Source: Arthrobacter sp. SLBN-112 (GTDB lineage Bacteria; Actinomycetota; Actinomycetes; Actinomycetales; Micrococcaceae). From it: a stretch of 64,000 nt of DNA. The position numbers and the translations under genes are program-made. The stretch covers positions 2,728,001 through 2,792,000 of the forward strand of contig NZ_JAUSXY010000001.1 in the NCBI RefSeq assembly GCF_030944625.1. Reading direction: 5' to 3'. Every line of letters begins with the position of its first letter. Within the stretch, counting starts at the first letter, position 1. The notes under the pieces were generated by a model. It was not told the origin of the DNA. It saw only the letters and a program-made list of their open reading frames with translations, and did no database searches. Of this stretch, positions 61,032-64,000 are shown one piece after another.

Positions 61032-63464
61032 TCACCCCGCACGGGCAGGCCTGCGCCTGGTGAACCGGCCCACCACTTCGATGGCCACGCACCCTCCCAG
61101 GCCCACGGCAACAGCGAGGCCAAGCAGGCCCGGCGGGGGCCAATCCACCCGAAAGAAGTGACGTGTCAGGGGGACGCTGAACAAAAGGACCAGGCCCGCG
61201 TACATTCCCGCAAGGATCAGGATCTTGGTGCCGTTGAGCGGCCGCGACGCCATCACCAGGATCCATGCCGCCAACAGGCCCAGGGTTACGGTGGCTGCGG
61301 ACTGTGCATTCTCCCGGGTGTGCCCGCCAAAACCTTGGGCGAAGGCGCTGACGGCCAAAACACACCCGGCCGCACAGACGCCAGCGGGCACGGCAAAGGA
61401 GAGGGAACGCCGGAGGAACCCGGGAGAATAGCGCTCGCCGCCCGGTTGCAGCGCGAGGAAGAAAGCCGGCAGTCCGATGGTCAAGCCGTCCAGTGCGGAC
61501 AATTGCCGTGGCAGGAAGGGAAAAGCCAACACCAGGACGCCGCACACCACGGAGATGACTGTGGCGTAGACGGTCTTGCTGAGGAATACCAAGGAAACCC
61601 GCTCGATGTTGCTGATGGCCCGGCGCCCCTCGTCCAGCACCGCGGGCAGTCTTTCGAAGCGCCCGTCCAGGAGAACCAGCCGGGCCACCGCCTTGGTTGC
61701 CGGCGAGGCCGAGTCCATGGCGATGCCGAGGTCCGCCTCCTTCAGCGCCAGGACGTCATTCACGCCGTCTCCGGTCATGGCAACCGTGTGCCCACGCCGT
61801 TTCAAGGCCTGGACCAGGTCCCGCTTCTGGGACGGTGTGACGCTGCCAAAGAGGCTGTGGGCTTCCACCGTTTCTTCCAGCAGGGCCGGATCTTCGGGAA
61901 GGTGGCGGGAGTCGTACGCAACCCCGTTTCCAAAGCCAACCCCGCGTGCCAGGGCCGCCACCGTCCTTGGATCGTCACCGGAGATGATTTTGACGATCAC
62001 GCCTTGCCGGCGGAAGTAGTCCAGTGTCGCGGCCGCATCCGCACGAATGCTCTCGCGAAAGGTCACCAGCAGCACCGGTGCCAGCGTAGGGGGCAGCCCG
62101 GTCTCTGCTGCGTCGGGCGGCAGCGTCCACGGCAGGTAAGCCAGGGCCAGCGTCCGCAGGCCGGTGGAGGCCAGTGCCGCGGCCTCCCGGTGCGCCTTCA
62201 CGCAACCCGGGGAGTCTCCGAGGACAGCGTCCGGAGCGCCGAGGATCCATGTTCCGGCGGCGCCGGACTCCGGCCCCAAGGTGACCGAACTCCATTTTCG
62301 GGCGGAGGAAAAGGGTACGGCGGCCAGATCCGGAAGCGGAGCCGCCACGGGAAAGGCCGCGCCGATCGCCGCCGCGGTGCTGCCGCCCTCCGCCTGGCCC
62401 CCAAACCATTCCAGTACCGGCCGCCACCGGGCCTCCGGGAGGCCACCGAGCTCATGGACGGCGTCGAACACCATGGAGCCCGAGGACAGCGTGCCCGTCT
62501 TATCGAGGCACAGGACATCCACCCTTGCCAGTACTTCCACGGCCGCCAGTTCCTGGATCAGGACCTTCTTGCGTGCCAAACGGAGGCCGCCAACGGCGAA
62601 CGCCACGCTGGTCATCAGGAGCAGCCCGAGGGGAATCATTGCCATGATCCCGGCCACTGCCCCCACCACGGCGGGGATCCACCGCCCTGAACTGAAGGCA
62701 CCTGTCCAGCCGCCCCGGTCCTGCATCTGGGCGTTCATCAGCAGCAACGCTGTGGGCAGCAGCAACCACGTGATCACGACGAAGACCTTCCCCAGGCCCC
62801 TGCGGATTTCTGACGTAACCAGCGAGAACCGGCGCGCCTCAGCCGCCAAACGGTAGGCGAACGTGTCCGGCCCAACCCGGAGCACGGCAGCCCGGCCGCT
62901 GCCGGCCAGGATCAGCGACCCGGAGAGCAGCACGGCGCCGTCAGCCCTCGGAACCGGCTCGGCTTCGCCGGTCAGCAAGGATTCGTCCACCTCAAGTGAG
63001 GTTTCGCCCAGCAGCAACAAGTCAGCCGTGACCTGGTCGCCGCCGCTCAGCACCACGAGGTCGTCCGGGACCAGGCCATCCGACGGAATCCGTTCCCGTG
63101 CGCCGTTCCGGATCACCGTGTTCGTCGCGGCTTGCGTAATGGCCAGCTGGTCGAGCAAACGCTTTGCACGGTACTCCTGGACAATGCCGATCAACGAGTT
63201 GCTGATGGCCGACAAGCCAAACAGCGCGTCACGCCACTGGCCCAGGACGAACAGCAGGATGAAACATCCACCCACCACGGCGTTGAAGAGCGTAAAAACG
63301 TTCGCCTGCACGATCTCCCAGACAGTTCGGCTGGTGGCCGTGGGCACGCTGTTGATCCGGCCGGCAGCGGTCTGCTCCAGGACCTCAGCGGTGGTCAGCC
63401 CTTCCCGGGCCCGGCGCACCTCCACGTCGGGGCCGGATGCCCCGGCCTCCCCGGCTGCCGGCAT
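61032..63464 (-). CDS. P-type ATPase, CtpE-like
   Basis: 810 aa from ATG 63464, with GGTGGAG upstream; TTG 63479 and GTG 63476 are alternatives. Motifs are 'EVDESLLTGEAEPVPRADGA' (actuator), 'MIPLGLLLMTSVAFAVG' (M4 ion region), 'VLCLDKTGTLSSG' (D321) and 'VAMTGDGVNDVLALKEADLG' (hinge). The N-terminal 'GLTTAEVLEQTAAGRINSVP' and overall length resemble actinobacterial CtpE, which in mycobacteria takes part in calcium uptake and envelope integrity. The variant M4 region (PLGL, not PEGL) differs from P2 pumps and specificity is uncertain. It follows a two-domain USP gene by 21 bases on the same strand and so is probably in its operon. Confidence 0.88.
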   Translation of the reverse strand: MPAAGEAGASGPDVEVRRAREGLTTAEVLEQTAAGRINSVPTATSRTVWEIVQANVFTLFNAVVGGCFILLFVLGQWRDALFGLSAISNSLIGIVQEYRAKRLLDQLAITQAATNTVIRNGARERIPSDGLVPDDLVVLSGGDQVTADLLLLGETSLEVDESLLTGEAEPVPRADGAVLLSGSLILAGSGRAAVLRVGPDTFAYRLAAEARRFSLVTSEIRRGLGKVFVVITWLLLPTALLLMNAQMQDRGGWTGAFSSGRWIPAVVGAVAGIMAMIPLGLLLMTSVAFAVGGLRLARKKVLIQELAAVEVLARVDVLCLDKTGTLSSGSMVFDAVHELGGLPEARWRPVLEWFGGQAEGGSTAAAIGAAFPVAAPLPDLAAVPFSSARKWSSVTLGPESGAAGTWILGAPDAVLGDSPGCVKAHREAAALASTGLRTLALAYLPWTLPPDAAETGLPPTLAPVLLVTFRESIRADAAATLDYFRRQGVIVKIISGDDPRTVAALARGVGFGNGVAYDSRHLPEDPALLEETVEAHSLFGSVTPSQKRDLVQALKRRGHTVAMTGDGVNDVLALKEADLGIAMDSASPATKAVARLVLLDGRFERLPAVLDEGRRAISNIERVSLVFLSKTVYATVISVVCGVLVLAFPFLPRQLSALDGLTIGLPAFFLALQPGGERYSPGFLRRSLSFAVPAGVCAAGCVLAVSAFAQGFGGHTRENAQSAATVTLGLLAAWILVMASRPLNGTKILILAGMYAGLVLLFSVPLTRHFFRVDWPPPGLLGLAVAVGLGGCVAIEVVGRFTRRRPARAG

Positions 63465-63485
63465 GGCCTGCTCCACCAAGCGGGC

Positions 63486-64000
63486 TCAGTCGTCGTGCTG
63501 CGGTTTGTGCGTCCGCGTGATCACTGTGGGGCAGGGGGGCTGCGTCAGCACCGCGTGCGCCGTGGATCCCAGCAGCAACCGCTCGAAGCCTCCCTTGCCA
63601 CGGCTGCCCAGCACCAGCAGGCGCGCCCCGGAGGCAGCCCGCGCCAGGGCATCCGCCGGCTCGACGACGGTTTCCATCACCGTGTGCACCGTCAGGTCGG
63701 GGTAGTCCTGCCGCAGGCCGGCCTCCGTTTCCGCGAGGACAGTCTGCTCCTCTTCGAGCACGTGGGTGGCAAAACTGCTGGAGGGCAGCCCTGCTGCGAT
63801 CCAACGGTTGGGGCCGGTGAACGCGTAGAGGACCGTCAACTCCTCCCCAAGGACGTCAGCCTCTGCTGCCGCATACGCCACCGCCTGCGTGGATTCCTCG
63901 GATCCGTCCACGCCAACGAAGATGCCGCGGCCCGCCTCCTGTCCTTCGCCGATGACCGCAACCGGGCATTCCGCCGTGGCGGCGGCCTGGAGGGCGCGGT
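63486..64000 (-). CDS. Tandem-domain universal stress protein, partial (5' end beyond the window)
   Basis: The frame is open to the window edge. Residues just inside the edge ('ALQAAATAECPVAVIGEGQE') are the C-terminal strand of a first USP domain; a second domain follows with 'GIFVGVDGSEESTQAVAYAA' and the ATP-binding motif 'LLVLGSRGKGGFERLLLGST' and ends 'CPTVITRTHKPQHDD'. Two-domain USPs of about 290-300 aa are common in DosR-type regulons. It is followed by the CtpE-like ATPase, a second USP/P-type-ATPase pairing in this island. Its promoter, and any DosR-like box, would lie outside the window. Confidence 0.9.
   Translation of the reverse strand, partial: RALQAAATAECPVAVIGEGQEAGRGIFVGVDGSEESTQAVAYAAAEADVLGEELTVLYAFTGPNRWIAAGLPSSSFATHVLEEEQTVLAETEAGLRQDYPDLTVHTVMETVVEPADALARAASGARLLVLGSRGKGGFERLLLGSTAHAVLTQPPCPTVITRTHKPQHDD

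Noticed and set aside
60888..62690. 600-codon plus-strand frame opposite the CtpE-like ATPase
   Set aside because: Gln-, Gly- and Arg-rich shadow; the minus strand carries all P-type ATPase motifs.

Overview
The window reads as a 64 kb piece of a high-GC Gram-positive chromosome, most likely Arthrobacter/Pseudarthrobacter or a close Micrococcaceae relative. The basis is protein-level recognition: class Ib nrdHIEF, metF-metE, an actinobacterial cytochrome oxidase subunit 4, a DUF222/HNH (13E12-type) gene, TTGTCCACA-type DnaA boxes and several apparently leaderless genes. Species level cannot be settled from the sequence alone.

Layout. 0-6.3 kb: end of a flavin monooxygenase-like gene, an rRNA-type methyltransferase, and a ROK regulator with a three-gene sugar ABC importer that lacks its own ATPase. 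6.3-11.8 kb: a MoxR-DUF58-VWA-TPR operon in which two VWA proteins form one polypeptide. 11.8-15.6 kb: metF-metE behind a promoter, a perfect 14-bp palindrome and a structured leader. 15.6-22 kb: a DUF2004 gene and a LysR gene divergent from a four-gene lipid-methylation operon (FAD oxidoreductase, DUF1365, two CFA-synthase-like methyltransferases). 22-26.3 kb: nrdHIEF behind DnaA boxes and an NrdR box, with a one-base frameshift in nrdF. 26.3-32.8 kb: an accessory and decayed zone holding IS-end-like repeats, one AT-richer orphan gene, an orphan ctaF, and remnants of HNH, hydrolase and AAA genes. 32.9-36.2 kb: a NatAB-like exporter and a lipoprotein. 36.3-43.9 kb: a uronate/glucarate module (udh, gudD, ABC importer, IclR regulator and a TIM-barrel-like unknown coupled to gudD). 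44-48.5 kb: glycosyltransferase, two hydrolases, an HNH protein and a small membrane-protein pair.

48.5-64 kb is a stress or dormancy-type island: universal stress proteins, three P-type ATPases, phosphoenolpyruvate synthase, Hsp20, DUF1508, DUF4386 and a GyrI-like protein. Copies of a DosR/DevR-like palindrome (GGGNCNNNNGNCCC) precede most of its transcription units and also the orphan ctaF at 28.7 kb. For three genes the palindrome centre is exactly 42.5 bp before the start codon, with an xAxxxT hexamer at -12 to -7. That is the geometry expected for class II activation of leaderless transcripts. I consider this the most coherent system in the window. The regulator itself (a DosR/S-type pair) is not present here.

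Caution: four genes (nrdF, an AAA ATPase, a lipoprotein and the GyrI-like gene) each carry one apparent single-base indel. In nrdF this is hard to reconcile with life, so some of these may be sequence errors. The HNH, hydrolase and USP remnants, in contrast, show larger losses and look truly decayed.
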